Of a stretch of 64,000 nt of DNA, positions 41,108 through 51,465 are shown piece by piece. The translations under genes and the position numbers were made by a program. Where the stretch lies: assembly GCF_900129205.1 (NCBI RefSeq), contig NZ_FQUK01000002.1, positions 1-64,000 on the forward strand, given 5' to 3'. A model generated the notes under the pieces. That model was not told where the DNA came from and ran no database searches. It saw only the letters and a list, made by a program, of their open reading frames with translations. Each line of letters opens with the position of its first letter. The stretch's first letter is position 1. This stretch comes from Thermomonas hydrothermalis. Its GTDB lineage: Bacteria; Pseudomonadota; Gammaproteobacteria; Xanthomonadales; Xanthomonadaceae.

Positions 41108-42189
41108 CAGCGCACCTTCAACGTGGCAAGACCGACCAGCACCAGCACCACGCTGATGATCCAGAAGCGCACGATCACCCGCGGCTCCGGCCAGCCCTTG
41201 AGTTCGAAGTGGTGGTGAATCGGCGCCATCCGGAACACACGTTTGCCGGTGAGTTTGAAGCTGGCCACCTGGATCATCACCGACAACGTTTCGATGACGA
41301 AGATGCCGCCCATCAACACCAGCACCAGTTCCTGCCGCACGATCACGGCGATGGTGCCCAGCACCGCACCCAGCGCCAGCGCACCGATGTCACCCATGAA
41401 CACCATCGCCGGATAGGTGTTGAACCACAGAAAGCCCAGCCCGGCACCCGCGATGGCGGTGCAGATGATGATCAACTCACCGGCCCCAGGCACCCGTGGA
41501 ATCTGCAGGTAGTGGGCAAAGGTGGCATTGCCCGAGGCATAGGCGAACACGCCCAGACCACAGGCCACCAGCACGGTCGGCATGATCGCCAACCCATCCA
41601 GCCCGTCGGTGAGATTGACCGCATTGGAAAAGCCGACGATCCACAGATACGCGATCGCCACGAAGCCGACACCGGCCAGCGGCAGCGCCACCGATTTGAA
41701 CAGCGGCAGGTAGAACGTCGTGGCCGCCGCCACATCGGCATTCGCATACAGATAAATCCCGGCGGCAAGGCCCAGCAGTGACTGCAGTGCGTATTTGGTC
41801 CGCGAACGCATGCCGTTGGGGTCACGCTTGACGATCTTGATCCAGTCATCCACCCAGCCGATCGCGCCAAACCCCAGCATCACCGCCAGCACCACCCACA
41901 CGTACTTGTTGCGCAAGTCCGCCCAGAGCAGCACCGACGCCGCGATCGACAGCAGGATCAAGGCACCGCCCATGGTCGGCGTGCCGGCCTTGGAGAAATG
42001 CGACTGCGGGCCGTCCTGACGAATCGGCTGACCGCCACTCTTGAGCCCGGCCAGGTAGCGGATCATCCCCGGCCCCCACCACAGCGCCAGCCCCAAGGCG
42101 GTCAACGCCGCCAGGATGGCGCGGAAGGTGAGGTAGTTGAACAGGCTCACATGCCCATGCAAGAGCCAGCGCGCGAGTTCATACAGCAT
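41107..42189 (-). CDS. mraY: Phospho-MurNAc-pentapeptide transferase MraY
   Basis: Integral membrane enzyme transferring phospho-MurNAc-pentapeptide to undecaprenyl phosphate (lipid I). From ATG 42189 ([12 protein letters not shown]) it has 360 residues, as in E. coli. [11 protein letters not shown], the aspartates in [13 protein letters not shown] and [13 protein letters not shown], and the HHHFELKGW loop are all present. The start lies 11 bases inside murF, giving a coupled overlap; an upstream in-frame start at 42219 would extend further into murF and was rejected. Confidence 0.97.
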   Translation of the reverse strand: MLYELARWLLHGHVSLFNYLTFRAILAALTALGLALWWGPGMIRYLAGLKSGGQPIRQDGPQSHFSKAGTPTMGGALILLSIAASVLLWADLRNKYVWVVLAVMLGFGAIGWVDDWIKIVKRDPNGMRSRTKYALQSLLGLAAGIYLYANADVAAATTFYLPLFKSVALPLAGVGFVAIAYLWIVGFSNAVNLTDGLDGLAIMPTVLVACGLGVFAYASGNATFAHYLQIPRVPGAGELIIICTAIAGAGLGFLWFNTYPAMVFMGDIGALALGAVLGTIAVIVRQELVLVLMGGIFVIETLSVMIQVASFKLTGKRVFRMAPIHHHFELKGWPEPRVIVRFWIISVVLVLVGLATLKVR

Positions 42190-43564
42190 GTTCGGTGTCC
42201 TCCCCGGTGCGCCCGGCATCCCATGCCAGCAGCCCGGCCACGATTCGATCCATCGCGCTGCCGCGCGACCCTTTCACCAGCACCTGCACGCCCGGATGCA
42301 GCGCCTCGCACAGCGCCTGCAACAACGCCTCGTGGCTGGCAAACTGCGCCGCCCCGGCGCCGAACGCGGTGGCCGCGTGCGCGCTCAACGGCCCCAGCGT
42401 GAACAGCCGGGCGATCCCGGCCGCGCGGGCCTGAGCCCCTGCCTCGGCATGCAGCGCCACTTCCTCGCTGCCCAACTCGCGCATGTCGCCCAGCACCAGC
42501 CAGGACGCTTGGGCACTCTCCGCCAGCGTGTCGATGGCGGCTTTGAGCGACCCTGGGTTGGCGTTGTAGCTGTCGTCGATCACCGTGATGCCACCCCGCA
42601 GGCGATGCAACGCCAGCCGGCCGGCGACGCGCGGGCTGTGCTCCAGCCCGGCCCGGATCTGTTCGGCAGTGGCGCCGACCGCCCACGCCATCGCCGCTGC
42701 CGCCAGTGCATTGCGCACGTTGTGACGACCTGCCAGCGGCAGCGCCACTTCGATTTCGGCCTGCGGCAGACACAGGGTGAAACGGGCACCGTCCAGGCCG
42801 GCCCGGATGTCGCGAGCGGTGACCTCGGCGCTGGCGTCCAGACCAAAGCGGATCACCCGCCGCCCGTGCAGGCGCTCGTGGAAATACAGCGCAAACGCGT
42901 CGTCGGCATTGATCACCGCCACCCCGTCGCTCGGCAGTGCCTCATAGATGGCGCCCTTGGTCTGGGCGACCCCGAGCAGGCTGCCCATGCGCTCCAAGTG
43001 GGCGGCGCCGACGTTGTTGACCAGCGCCACCCGCGGGCGGGCGATGGCGCACAGGTAGGCGATATCGCCGGGCTTGCCGGCGCCCATTTCGTACACCGCA
43101 AAACGGGCGTCGTCAGGCGCCTCCAGCACGGCCAGCGGCAAACCGATCTCGTTGTTGCGGTTGCCGGGATTGGCATAGGCCGGCCCCAGCGTCTGCAGAA
43201 TCGAGGCCAGCAGGGTCTTGACGGTGGTCTTGCCATTGCTGCCGGTCACCGCCAGCACCTGGGTGTCGCGTTCGGCCTGCACGGCGGCAGCCAACCGGCC
43301 CAGGGCCAACTGGGTGTCGTCCACCACCACCTGCGGCAGTGCCTGCGGGAGCGGCCTGTCGACCATCGCCGCCACGCACCCACCTGTGGCGGCTGCCGCC
43401 ACATGGTCGTGCCCGTCGAAGCGTTCGCCCTTGAGCGCCACGAACAGGGCCTGCCCACCAGGCAGTGCGCGGGTATCGGTGGCGACCGCATCGACGTGGC
43501 AATCATCGCCATACAGCCGACCGGCAGTGACCTGGGCAATCCAGGCGAGCGAACGCGGTTTCAT
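42179..43564 (-). CDS. murF: UDP-MurNAc-tripeptide--D-alanyl-D-alanine ligase MurF
   Basis: Adds the D-Ala-D-Ala dipeptide to complete the pentapeptide. It has 461 residues from ATG 43564 ([17 protein letters not shown]). The ATP loop is [13 protein letters not shown], followed by [10 protein letters not shown] and the C-terminal [16 protein letters not shown]. The ATG overlaps the murE stop by 4 bases. A tail beyond residue 440 overlaps mraY. Confidence 0.97.
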   Translation of the reverse strand: MKPRSLAWIAQVTAGRLYGDDCHVDAVATDTRALPGGQALFVALKGERFDGHDHVAAAATGGCVAAMVDRPLPQALPQVVVDDTQLALGRLAAAVQAERDTQVLAVTGSNGKTTVKTLLASILQTLGPAYANPGNRNNEIGLPLAVLEAPDDARFAVYEMGAGKPGDIAYLCAIARPRVALVNNVGAAHLERMGSLLGVAQTKGAIYEALPSDGVAVINADDAFALYFHERLHGRRVIRFGLDASAEVTARDIRAGLDGARFTLCLPQAEIEVALPLAGRHNVRNALAAAAMAWAVGATAEQIRAGLEHSPRVAGRLALHRLRGGITVIDDSYNANPGSLKAAIDTLAESAQASWLVLGDMRELGSEEVALHAEAGAQARAAGIARLFTLGPLSAHAATAFGAGAAQFASHEALLQALCEALHPGVQVLVKGSRGSAMDRIVAGLLAWDAGRTGEDTEHAV

Positions 43565-45063
43565 GCCTGCACCTCCTGCGCACGCTGCTGCAGGCACTGG
43601 CGGGCGACCTCGATATCCGAAAACGGATGCCGCACCCCGGCGATCTCCTGGTACGGCTCATGCCCCTTGCCGGCGATCAGCACCACATCCTCGGTGCCGG
43701 CGTCCGCGATCGCCGCAGCAATCGCAGCGGCCCGATCACGCTGCACCCGCACCCGGGCCCGGTCAGAAATGCCAGCCAGGATGCCGGCCACGATCGCCTC
43801 ACCATCCTCGCCACGCGGGTTGTCGTCGGTGACGATGATCGCATCGGCCAGTTGCGCGGCGATTTCACCCATCTGCGGGCGTTTGCCGGTATCGCGCTCA
43901 CCGCCGCAACCGAACACGCACAGCAAGCGCCCGGCGGTGTGCGCACGCAGTGAGGTCAGGGCCTGCTCCAGCGCATCGGGGGTGTGGGCGTAATCCACCA
44001 CCACCAGTGGCAAGCCACCCTCGCCGCCCAACCGATGCATCCGGCCATCCACCGGCGCCAGCCGGGACAGCGTCTCGGCGATCAATGCCGGGGCCATGTC
44101 GAGCGCAAACAGGGTCGTGGCGACACCCAGCAGGTTGTCCACGTTGAAGCGTCCCAGCAACGGCGAGCGCACCGGGTGCGCCTGTCCACCGGCGTGCAGC
44201 ATGAATGCGATGCCATGGGCATCCAGCACCAGGTCTTCCGCCCGCACGCTGGCACCGGCGGCCCCGCGCGAAGAAAAGCCCAGCGCCCGCACCTTGCCCT
44301 GCACGGCCGCAAACAGTTCGCGCCCGAAGGCATCGTCCAAGTTGACCGCCGCTGCGCGCAGGCCCGGCCAGTCGAACAGCTTGGCCTTGGCCGCGCCGTA
44401 ACGCGCCATGTCGCCGTGGTAGTCGAGGTGATCGCGGGTGAGGTTGGTGAACACCGCCACATCGAAATGCACGCCGTCCACCCGGCCCTGATCGAGCGCG
44501 TGCGAGGACACTTCCATCGCCACCGCCGCAGCACCTTCGTCGCGCAGCTCCGCCAGCAGCGCGTGCAGGCGCAACACCAGCGGGGTGGTAAAGCCGGTCG
44601 GCACCGTGCGCGGCCAGATGCCGGCGCCCAGCGTGCCCACCGTGCCCGCTTTTTGTCCGCGCAGGGTCCAGGCCTGGGCCAGCAGCTGCACGGTCGAGGT
44701 TTTGCCGTTGGTTCCGGTCACGCCGACCGTCGTCATCGCCGCACTGGGATGGCCATGGAAGGTATCGGCCAGCGCGCCCATGCGGGCGCGCAGCTGCGGT
44801 ACCGGAATCGCGTCCGCCGGCACCGGCACACCGGGCGGCGCGGGCGGCTCGAACAGCACCGCCGCAGCCCCCGCCGCCCGCGCGGCTTCGGCGTAATGCA
44901 AGCCGTGCGCGCCAAATCCTTCGACTGCGACGAACGCATCGCCTGGCTTGACCTCACGGCTGTCCTGCACCAGACCGGTGATGGCAAGCTCGGCGGCCAG
45001 CCCCTGCAACTCTGGCAGCAGCTCGCCCAAGAGCATCTGGCGCACGGCGCGATTACCACTCAT
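43561..45063 (-). CDS. murE: UDP-MurNAc-L-Ala-D-Glu--2,6-diaminopimelate ligase MurE
   Basis: Adds the third residue of the stem peptide. It has 500 residues from ATG 45063 ([12 protein letters not shown]). The ATP loop is [13 protein letters not shown], the carbamylated-lysine region is near [12 protein letters not shown], and the DNPR motif in TDDNPRGED indicates meso-diaminopimelate as substrate, as in other Gram-negatives. It starts inside the ftsI stop (ATGA overlap). An extension to 45165 is out of family register and was rejected. Confidence 0.97.
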   Translation of the reverse strand: MSGNRAVRQMLLGELLPELQGLAAELAITGLVQDSREVKPGDAFVAVEGFGAHGLHYAEAARAAGAAAVLFEPPAPPGVPVPADAIPVPQLRARMGALADTFHGHPSAAMTTVGVTGTNGKTSTVQLLAQAWTLRGQKAGTVGTLGAGIWPRTVPTGFTTPLVLRLHALLAELRDEGAAAVAMEVSSHALDQGRVDGVHFDVAVFTNLTRDHLDYHGDMARYGAAKAKLFDWPGLRAAAVNLDDAFGRELFAAVQGKVRALGFSSRGAAGASVRAEDLVLDAHGIAFMLHAGGQAHPVRSPLLGRFNVDNLLGVATTLFALDMAPALIAETLSRLAPVDGRMHRLGGEGGLPLVVVDYAHTPDALEQALTSLRAHTAGRLLCVFGCGGERDTGKRPQMGEIAAQLADAIIVTDDNPRGEDGEAIVAGILAGISDRARVRVQRDRAAAIAAAIADAGTEDVVLIAGKGHEPYQEIAGVRHPFSDIEVARQCLQQRAQEVQA

Positions 45064-46898
45064 GGCGTCCCTCCCGAGCGGGCCACACCCGCGGCAGACG
45101 CCGACTGCGCCACACCAGCCGCGGGCTGCCGCCGGGCCTCGGCGGCCTGCTGTGCGGCCAGCCACGACGGCAGATCATCCGGCGGCACGTCCATCAGCCG
45201 CAGCGCGCCTTCCATGACATTGCGGAACACCGGCGCCGAGACCACACCGCCGTAATACCCCTTGCGGGTCGGGTCGGGGTCGTTGATCGCCACCACCATG
45301 GCAAAGCGCGGGTGATCCACCGGCACCAGACCAGCGAAATAGCCGATATACCGGCGCGAATAGCCACCGGCACTGGCCTTGCGCGAGGTGCCGGTCTTGC
45401 CCGCCACGTGATAGCCCAGGATCGCCGCCTGGGTGGCGGTGCCGCCCGGCTCGGTCACGGTCTGCATCATCTGCAACACCTGCGCGGCGATCTTGGGATC
45501 CAGCACCCGCCGCGGCGGATTGTGCTGATCCTTGACGAAACTGGGCTGGTGCAACAGCCCGCCATTCCCGAGCGCTGCATACGCCACTGCGATCTGCAGC
45601 GGGGTGACGCTCAGGCCATAGCCGTAACTCATGGTCTGCTTGCTGGTGCCGCTCCAGCGGTCGGGAGTGGGGAACAACCCGGCCGCCTCGCCTGGGAAGC
45701 CACTGCCGGTGCTGCGGCCATAGCCAAACCGGCGCAGGAAGCTGTCGAACTGGGCATTGCTCAGCCGACGCGCGATCAGCGCGGCACCGACGTTGGAGCT
45801 CTTGCGGATCACCCCGGTGGTGTCCAGCACGCCGTAGTTATGGGTATCGGTGGTGCGGTACTTGCCGTTCGGGATCCAGCCCGGATTGGTGTCAAACAGC
45901 GTGGTCGGGGTGATCACCCCGGCCTCCAGCGCCGCCGCGACCGTGATCGGCTTCATGGTCGAGCCCGGCTCCATCAGGTCGGTGACCGCGCGGTTGCGGT
46001 GCGCATCGCGTGGGCTGCTGCCCACCGCATTCGGATTGAAGGTGGGCAGGTTGGCCATCGCCAGCACTTCCCCCGTTGCCACGTCCAGCACCACGGCCGA
46101 ACCGCTGCTGGCGCCGGTTTCGGCAATGGCGTTGCGCAGCTCCCGATAGGTCAGGTACTGGATGCGCCGGTCGATGCTCAACACCAGGTCGTGCCCGGGT
46201 TGCGCCGGCCGCACCAGATCAACGTTTTCGACGATCCGCCCCTTGTTGTCGCGGATCACCCGCTTGATCCCGGGCGTCCCCCGCAGCCAATCGTCGAAGG
46301 CCAGCTCCAGCCCCTCCTGGCCACGATCGTCGATATTGGTGAAGCCCAGCACATGCGCCAGCATTTCCCCCTGCGGATAGAACCGCCGGTACTCGCGCTG
46401 GCTGGCCACGCCGGGAATGTCCAGCGCCAGGATCCGCGCCGCCTCGTCCGGATTGATGCGGCGCTTCAAATAAACAAACTCGCGATCGGCGCGCGCGCTC
46501 AGGCGGCTGGCCAGCTCATCCAGCGGCATACCCAGCGCCTGCGCCAGCTGCGGCAGCCGCTCCGGCGCTTTCAGCAACTCTTTGGGATTGGCCCAGATCG
46601 ACTCCACCGGGGTGGAAATGGCCAGCGGCTCGCCGTTGCGGTCGGTGATCATGCCGCGGGTGGCAGGGATGGGGATGTCACGCAGGAAGCGGGCATCGCC
46701 CTGGCGCCGGTAGAACGCCTGGTCCACCACCTGCAGGTTGAACGCCCGCGCCAGCAGCGCCAGCGAGCACAGCACCAGCACGATGGCGACAAACTTCAGC
46801 CGCCCGTGCAGACTGCCCCGCGATATCGTGGGTATCGTGCGCGGATGGCGCGGACCGTTGCCCGCCTGACGCTGCCGTTGTCTGCCGAACCGGATCAT
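45060..46898 (-). CDS. ftsI: Septal transpeptidase FtsI (PBP3)
   Basis: Monofunctional class B PBP that cross-links septal peptidoglycan with FtsW. It has 612 residues, somewhat longer than E. coli PBP3 (588). A basic N-terminus leads into one membrane segment (about 34-53). The pedestal domain includes [15 protein letters not shown]. Transpeptidase motifs are STMK in [11 protein letters not shown] in RKSSNVG and KTG in AGKTGTSRK. The last ~35 residues are Ala-rich and non-conserved. It overlaps ftsL and murE by 4 bases each. Confidence 0.97.
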   Translation of the reverse strand: MIRFGRQRQRQAGNGPRHPRTIPTISRGSLHGRLKFVAIVLVLCSLALLARAFNLQVVDQAFYRRQGDARFLRDIPIPATRGMITDRNGEPLAISTPVESIWANPKELLKAPERLPQLAQALGMPLDELASRLSARADREFVYLKRRINPDEAARILALDIPGVASQREYRRFYPQGEMLAHVLGFTNIDDRGQEGLELAFDDWLRGTPGIKRVIRDNKGRIVENVDLVRPAQPGHDLVLSIDRRIQYLTYRELRNAIAETGASSGSAVVLDVATGEVLAMANLPTFNPNAVGSSPRDAHRNRAVTDLMEPGSTMKPITVAAALEAGVITPTTLFDTNPGWIPNGKYRTTDTHNYGVLDTTGVIRKSSNVGAALIARRLSNAQFDSFLRRFGYGRSTGSGFPGEAAGLFPTPDRWSGTSKQTMSYGYGLSVTPLQIAVAYAALGNGGLLHQPSFVKDQHNPPRRVLDPKIAAQVLQMMQTVTEPGGTATQAAILGYHVAGKTGTSRKASAGGYSRRYIGYFAGLVPVDHPRFAMVVAINDPDPTRKGYYGGVVSAPVFRNVMEGALRLMDVPPDDLPSWLAAQQAAEARRQPAAGVAQSASAAGVARSGGTP

Positions 46899-47161
46899 CG
46901 CTGCACCACCACGATGTCTTCGCTGCGCGGGAACACCATGCCCAGACGGGTCCGCGCCACCTGATCGACACGGTTGCTCTCGGCCCAGGTGGCCTGTTCC
47001 AGCTGCAGCCGGCTGAACTCGATATTGAGCTCGTCGCGCTGCTTCTCCAGCCGGGTCAGCTCGATGAATGCCTCACGATGTGCGTGCCGATCGCGCACGA
47101 TCAGTAGCGCGGTGACCACATTGGCCAGCACCAGGGCGGCAATGACAAACCCGCGCATCAT
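46895..47161 (-). CDS. ftsL: Cell division protein FtsL
   Basis: A small bitopic divisome protein of 88 residues. One membrane helix (about 4-24, [20 protein letters not shown]) is followed by a periplasmic coiled coil ([20 protein letters not shown]) and a C-terminal segment with [10 protein letters not shown], typical of FtsL. It is short and poorly conserved, so the call relies on position between rsmH and ftsI and on architecture. Overlaps of 4 bases occur at both ends. Confidence 0.93.
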   Translation of the reverse strand: MMRGFVIAALVLANVVTALLIVRDRHAHREAFIELTRLEKQRDELNIEFSRLQLEQATWAESNRVDQVARTRLGMVFPRSEDIVVVQR

Positions 47162-48102
47162 GCCGCCACCTCCAGCTTCTCGGCCACGCGCAGCACTGCG
47201 CTGCGGGCACGCGGATTGGCGGCCAGCTCGGCCTCGCCCGCCTTTTGCGCACCGCCCACCAGACGCAGACGCGGCACGAAAGGCACCGCTTCCGGCAGCC
47301 GCCGACGAACCGGCGGCGCCTTGGCCTGCGCCACCATGAACTGTTTGACGATGCGGTCTTCCAGTGAGTGGAAGCTGATCACCACCAGCCGGCCGCCGGG
47401 CTTGAGCCGATCGACAGCCGCCGCCAGCCCGGCCTCAAGATCAGCCAGCTCGCGGTTGATGTGAATGCGGATCGCCTGGAAGCTGCGCGTAGCCGGATGG
47501 ATGCGGCCATCGCCACGTGGCAACACCGAGGCGATCACACTGGCGAGCTGCGCCGTGCGCAGCAGCGGCGCCTGTCGGCGTTGCGCCACGATCGCCCGCG
47601 CAATCCGCCGGCTGTGGCGTTCTTCACCATACCGCCAGAGCACGTCGGCAATCTCGGCCTCGCTGGCGCGCGCCAGCCAGTCGGCCGCGCTTTCACCCGC
47701 GCCCGGATCCATCCGCATATCCAGCGGACCATCCCGGGTGAAGGAAAACCCGCGCTCGGCCACATCCAACTGCGGCGAGGACACCCCCAGATCGAACAGC
47801 ACGCCATCCAACCCCGGCGCGGTGTCCTCCCACGCCGCCAACGTGGCAAAGCTGCCCTGACGCCAGCGCAGTCGCGCATCGGCAGCCGCCAGCCGCCTGG
47901 CTTCTTCGATTGCCTCCGGGTCCTTGTCCATCACCAGCAGGCACCCTTGCGGCCCCAGCCGCTGCAACACGCCGCGTGCGTGTCCACCACGCCCGAACGT
48001 GCCATCCAGATAGCGTCCATCCCCTTTCACCGCCAGACCGTCCATGACCTCGGCAAACATCACCGGGAGGTGGGCGGACGCGTTGCCCGCGCCACCGCCC
48101 AT
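47158..48102 (-). CDS. rsmH: 16S rRNA (cytosine(1402)-N4)-methyltransferase RsmH
   Basis: SAM-dependent methyltransferase of the decoding-site cytosine C1402 (formerly MraW). It has 314 residues. [19 protein letters not shown] and [17 protein letters not shown] carry the SAM-binding site; [14 protein letters not shown] and [12 protein letters not shown] are family signatures. ATG 48102 overlaps the mraZ stop by one base (TGATG). A GTG three bases earlier is less likely. Confidence 0.96.
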   Translation of the reverse strand: MGGGAGNASAHLPVMFAEVMDGLAVKGDGRYLDGTFGRGGHARGVLQRLGPQGCLLVMDKDPEAIEEARRLAAADARLRWRQGSFATLAAWEDTAPGLDGVLFDLGVSSPQLDVAERGFSFTRDGPLDMRMDPGAGESAADWLARASEAEIADVLWRYGEERHSRRIARAIVAQRRQAPLLRTAQLASVIASVLPRGDGRIHPATRSFQAIRIHINRELADLEAGLAAAVDRLKPGGRLVVISFHSLEDRIVKQFMVAQAKAPPVRRRLPEAVPFVPRLRLVGGAQKAGEAELAANPRARSAVLRVAEKLEVAA

Positions 48103-48548
48103 CACAACGGCAGACCCAGCACGTCGTCGTCCATGTCCTCGTCACCGAGCACCTGATGGACTTGACTCAGATGTGCCTGCTCGCTGCGCAGCTCGAACTT
48201 GTCGCCACTGCCCTGCAACACCGCCTTGCGCTCGATGCCGACCGCCGCGCGATGGCTGGCCGGCAGCGAGATCCGGCCATTGCTATCCGGCTCCACGAAG
48301 GTGGCCGCGCCGACCAGCTTGAACTGCAGGATGCGATTGGCGCGCTTGGCCTTGGGCAGCGCGTTCACCTTGCGCCGCAACTCCTCCCAGACATGGAAGG
48401 GGTAGATGTAGAGCGCATCGGTGTCGAACGGGCTGTAGGTCACCACCAGACGGTTGCCGCACTCGCGCGCGACCAGCTCCCGGTAGGCGGTCGGAATCGC
48501 CAGCCGGCCCTTGTCGTCGATCGTGATGGCGGTCTCGCCGTGAAACAT
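48102..48548 (-). CDS. mraZ: Transcriptional regulator MraZ
   Basis: AbrB-fold DNA-binding protein that represses its own dcw operon in E. coli. It has 148 residues from ATG 48548 ([19 protein letters not shown]). Two repeats of the swapped-hairpin domain are visible: [15 protein letters not shown] and [15 protein letters not shown]. It is first in the dcw cluster, directly behind a promoter with phased TGGG repeats. The open frame to 48656 crosses that promoter and was rejected as a start. Confidence 0.97.
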   Translation of the reverse strand: MFHGETAITIDDKGRLAIPTAYRELVARECGNRLVVTYSPFDTDALYIYPFHVWEELRRKVNALPKAKRANRILQFKLVGAATFVEPDSNGRISLPASHRAAVGIERKAVLQGSGDKFELRSEQAHLSQVHQVLGDEDMDDDVLGLPL

Positions 48549-48591
48549 TGCCTGTTGCCTGCCCCGTCTGCCGCGGAGTTCATCCCGAGAA

Positions 48592-48626
48592 AACCACTTT
48601 TTCCCCGGGTTTCCCACGGAACCCCA
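48592..48626 (-). promoter_or_regulatory. Phased MraZ boxes (TGGGR repeats)
   Basis: Reading the minus strand, TGGGG (48626-48622), TGGGA (48616-48612), GGGGA (48606-48602) and TGGTT (48596-48592) occur at an exact 10-bp period. MraZ in E. coli and others binds direct TGGGN repeats spaced by 5 bases at the mraZ promoter. The first box coincides with the -10 element, consistent with repression. Confidence 0.75.
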
Positions 48627-48653
48627 CGATAACAGGCAATCCACAACTGTCAA
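48626..48653 (-). promoter_or_regulatory. dcw (mraZ) promoter
   Basis: On the minus strand a perfect TTGACA (48653-48648) is followed 16 bases later by TATCGT (48631-48626), a 4/6 match to TATAAT. Transcription would start about 70-75 bases before the mraZ ATG and read through the MraZ boxes. Confidence 0.7.
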
Positions 48654-48723
48654 CACCTTTGTGCAGGAAATTTCCCAAGCCCGGTCAATGACTTGCGCAA
48701 GACTTCAAGAAGTTGTTCAAGGT

Positions 48724-48732
48724 TTATCCACA
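48724..48732 (+). promoter_or_regulatory. DnaA box
   Basis: TTATCCACA is a perfect consensus DnaA box. It lies 71 bases upstream of the dcw -35 on the opposite side of the intergenic region from mraZ. A weaker relative (minus-strand TGTGGATTG) falls within the spacer of the dcw promoter. Whether DnaA acts here is unknown. Confidence 0.5.
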
Positions 48733-48864
48733 AGCTTATGTTCCGGCTCATGTTTTCAAAATCGCGCCCAGCGCCCCTACCGAACCGGGCAGGACGACTG
48801 ACGCCAACACACCGAATGCTGCGGCGCAACAAAACGACCTGTGCACAGCCGGCACAATGCCGCC

Positions 48865-49626
48865 ATGTGCCTGGTCGCACTCGCCCTCCACATCCACCCG
48901 CGCTGGCCACTGGTCTTGCTGGGCAATCGCGATGAGGCCCATGCCCGCCCCACGGCACCGCTCGCCGCCTGGCCGGACACGCCGATCCTGGCCGGCCGGG
49001 ATCTGCAGGCGGGCGGCACCTGGCTGGGACTGGACCGGTCTGGTCGGGTCGCGGTGGTCACCAATGTGCGGCAGGGCTTGCCGCCACCGCACACCGGCCC
49101 GTCCCGCGGCATGCTCCCGGTCGGGTTTTTGTCGAGCCAGCAGCGCCCGCAGGATTTCGCCGATGCACTGGCACCGCACGCCAACCGCTATGCCCCGTTC
49201 AATCTGCTGGTGGCCGATCGCACATCCTGCCTGTACCTCGGCAACCACCCGGACTTCCACACGCGTCCGCTTCTGGCAGGCATCCACGGCTTTTCCAACG
49301 GGCCGCTGGACGCCGACTGGCCCAAAGTGCGCCGCCTGCGCGCCACCCTGACCCAGTGGGCCCGTGGCGGCGACGAAACGCTTGCGCCGCTATGGCAGGC
49401 CTTGGCCGATCCGACACCTGCCGAAGACGATCTGCTGCCCGATACAGGCGTCGGCCTGACGCTGGAACGGCAACTCTCGCCCGCCTTCATCCGCGGCGCC
49501 CACTACGGCACCCGCGCCAGCACAGTGGTGCTGATGGAACAGGATGGCCGGGCGACGATCATCGAACGCCGGTTCGGCCCCGAGGGCGTGTTCGCAGGCG
49601 AAACCCGGCTGGAAACCGCCGACTGA
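48865..49626 (+). CDS. NRDE-family protein (TANGO2/DUF833)
   Basis: A 253-residue protein from ATG 48865, beginning MCLVALALHIHPRWPLVLLG with the NRDE motif in GNRDEAHARPT at about residues 28-38. The Cys at position 2, likely exposed after Met removal, is conserved in this family and is suggested to be an Ntn-hydrolase-type nucleophile. GGTWLGLDRSGRVAVVTN and HGFSNGPLDADWPKV are typical of bacterial TANGO2 relatives. The cellular role of bacterial members is not settled. It is divergent from the dcw cluster and followed 16 bases later by the GtrA-family gene. Confidence 0.85.
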   Translation: MCLVALALHIHPRWPLVLLGNRDEAHARPTAPLAAWPDTPILAGRDLQAGGTWLGLDRSGRVAVVTNVRQGLPPPHTGPSRGMLPVGFLSSQQRPQDFADALAPHANRYAPFNLLVADRTSCLYLGNHPDFHTRPLLAGIHGFSNGPLDADWPKVRRLRATLTQWARGGDETLAPLWQALADPTPAEDDLLPDTGVGLTLERQLSPAFIRGAHYGTRASTVVLMEQDGRATIIERRFGPEGVFAGETRLETAD

Positions 49627-49642
49627 CCGGCCCACTCACCCC

Positions 49643-50056
49643 ATGCCCGCACCCCCGCTGCCGCAGTCGCGTCCGTTTCTGTTCATCGCCGTCGGCGGTG
49701 TTGCCAGTGCCATTCACTGGCTTGTCGCCGTGGCACTGGTCGAGCGCCTCGCCTTCCACCCTCTGGCAGCGAATGGGGTTGGCTGGCTGACCGCGTTCGG
49801 GGTTTCATTCGCAGGTCACCATTGCCTCACCTTCCGCGGTCACAGTGTCCCTGTGCATCATGCGGCCGGGCGATTCTTTCTGCTTTCGGCACTGGGCTTT
49901 GCCATCAATGAAGCGACCTATGCGCTAGCCCTGAAGCTCAGTGATCTGGGCTATGCCGTGCTGCTGGGCATCGTACTGATCCTGGTCGCCGCACTGACCT
50001 GGCTTGTGAGCCGGTTCTGGGTGTTCCGTGACATCGGCAACGAAGAGAAACCCTGA
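49643..50056 (+). CDS. GtrA-family membrane protein
   Basis: A 137-residue protein with four predicted membrane helices (about 10-30, 38-58, 73-92 and 104-126), beginning MPAPPLPQSRPFLFIAVGG. The GG.AS..H pattern in VGGVASAIHW, the NGVGWLTAFGVSFAGHHCLTF segment and the final SRFWVF(R) are GtrA hallmarks. GtrA proteins are thought to help flip undecaprenyl-phosphate-linked sugars for O-antigen or cell-wall modification. No glycosyltransferase is adjacent, so the substrate is unknown. A weak hairpin follows at 50058-50075. Confidence 0.85.
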   Translation: MPAPPLPQSRPFLFIAVGGVASAIHWLVAVALVERLAFHPLAANGVGWLTAFGVSFAGHHCLTFRGHSVPVHHAAGRFFLLSALGFAINEATYALALKLSDLGYAVLLGIVLILVAALTWLVSRFWVFRDIGNEEKP

Positions 50057-50146
50057 CATCTCCGCACTTGGAGATTCCGATCGGCCACGGCGGGGGCAAG
50101 CGAGATCGCATTGCGCATCACGCATCGCACATCAGCGCGAAAAAGC

Positions 50147-50512
50147 GGCGGAGCCGGCCGATAAGCCGGGTTCTGTCGGCGCTTGCGCGCCGCGGCAGTC
50201 ATTCCTCTCGACGCAGCGTCACCGCTACGTTCAAGCAACCTACCCGGAGACTCGGCGGGCCGCCTCATCGTCTCCCTATTTGGTCTTGCTCCCGGTGGGG
50301 TTTGCCGTGCCGGTCTGTTACCAGACTCGCGGTGCGCTCTTACCGCACCATTTCACCCTTGCCGGCCTGCTTGCGCAGGCTTAGGCGGTATCTTTCTGTT
50401 GCACTTTCCGTCGGCTCGCGCCGCCCAGGTGTTACCTGGCACCGTGCCCTGTGGAGCCCGGACTTTCCTCGGCATCCTGAAAGGATGACGCGACTGCCTA
50501 GCCGACTCCGCC
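50147..50512 (-). ncRNA. rnpB: RNase P RNA (class A)
   Basis: Catalytic RNA of RNase P, which matures tRNA 5' ends; about 366 bases. On the minus strand the universal GAGGAAAGTCCGGGCTCC follows the 5' arm, and CGACAGAACCCGGCTTATCG lies at the 3' end. Helix P1 is formed by GGCGGAGTCGGC (50512-50501) and GCCGGCTCCGCC (50158-50147). The ends are set by P1. A TTTTT run at 50144-50140 follows directly as terminator. A TAAGAT -10-like element lies at 50524-50519 just upstream of the 5' end. It is on the same strand as rsmI. Confidence 0.95.
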
Positions 50513-50576
50513 GCGGTCATCTTACGTGTTTCACCCTCTCCATGCGCAGCCCGAAGGCTTGCCGCAAGGCGGGTGT

Positions 50577-51401
50577 TCATTCACCGCCATACAACGCCTT
50601 GCGCGGGGCGCCGGACAGTTCGGCGGCCAGCTTCGCCGCCGTCGAAGGCGGTAGATGCTCCTTGAGCCTGGCGTACAGGCGCCGGCCTTCCGCCACCTTG
50701 GCGTCCGCCGCCTCGCCGGCCCCCTGCACCAGCACCACGAACTCGCCCTTGCGCTGATCGGCGTCCGTCTCGACCCGGGCCTGAAGGGTGGCCAGATCGC
50801 CATCGAGCACGGTCTCGAACAGCTTGGTCAGCTCGCGCGCCAGCACCGCCGGACGTTCACCGCCGAATGCGGCCACCATGTCGGCCAGGGTCTCGACAAT
50901 ACGGTGCGAGGCTTCGTAGAAGATCAGCGTGCGTGGCTCGCCCGCCAGCGCCTGCAGACGCTCCCGCCGGGCCGACGCCTTGGCCGGCAGGAAGCCCTCG
51001 AACACGAACCGGTCGCTGGCCAGACCAGCCACGCTCAAAGCCGCCACCAACGCGCTCGGCCCCGGCACCGGGCTGACCTTCACGCCCGCCGCGCGGGCGG
51101 CACGCACCAGCCGGTAGCCTGGATCGGACACCAGCGGCGTGCCGGCGTCACTCACCAGCGCCAGCGAATCCCCCGCCCGCAAACGCGCCACCAGCCGCTG
51201 GGCAAGCGCCTCCTCGTTGTGCTCGTGCAGGGCAAGCAGCGGGGTGGCGATGCCGAACTGCGCCAACAGCTGGCCGCTGCGGCGGGTATCCTCGGCGCAG
51301 ATGGCGGCGACGCTGCGCAGTGTGTCGAGTGCGCGCGGGCTGATGTCGCCGAGATTGCCGATGGGCGTGGCGACCACGTACAGCGTTCCGGAAGTCTGCA
51401 T
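50577..51401 (-). CDS. rsmI: 16S rRNA (cytidine(1402)-2'-O)-methyltransferase RsmI
   Basis: SAM-dependent 2'-O-methyltransferase that modifies the same nucleotide, C1402, as RsmH in this window. It has 274 residues. The N-terminus LYVVATPIGNLGDISPRAL, the EDTRRSGQLL motif, ALVSDAGTPLVSDPGYRLV and VPGPSALVAALSVAGL are typical of this tetrapyrrole-methylase-fold family. It is divergent from the LpoA-like gene, the common yraL-lpoA-yraN arrangement of gammaproteobacteria. Confidence 0.96.
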   Translation of the reverse strand: MQTSGTLYVVATPIGNLGDISPRALDTLRSVAAICAEDTRRSGQLLAQFGIATPLLALHEHNEEALAQRLVARLRAGDSLALVSDAGTPLVSDPGYRLVRAARAAGVKVSPVPGPSALVAALSVAGLASDRFVFEGFLPAKASARRERLQALAGEPRTLIFYEASHRIVETLADMVAAFGGERPAVLARELTKLFETVLDGDLATLQARVETDADQRKGEFVVLVQGAGEAADAKVAEGRRLYARLKEHLPPSTAAKLAAELSGAPRKALYGGE

Positions 51402-51465
51402 GCCTGCCTTGGATGAGGGCGCGGGCTAGAATCCTAGCCGGTTCCCCCTGCGAGCGCCCACGCCT

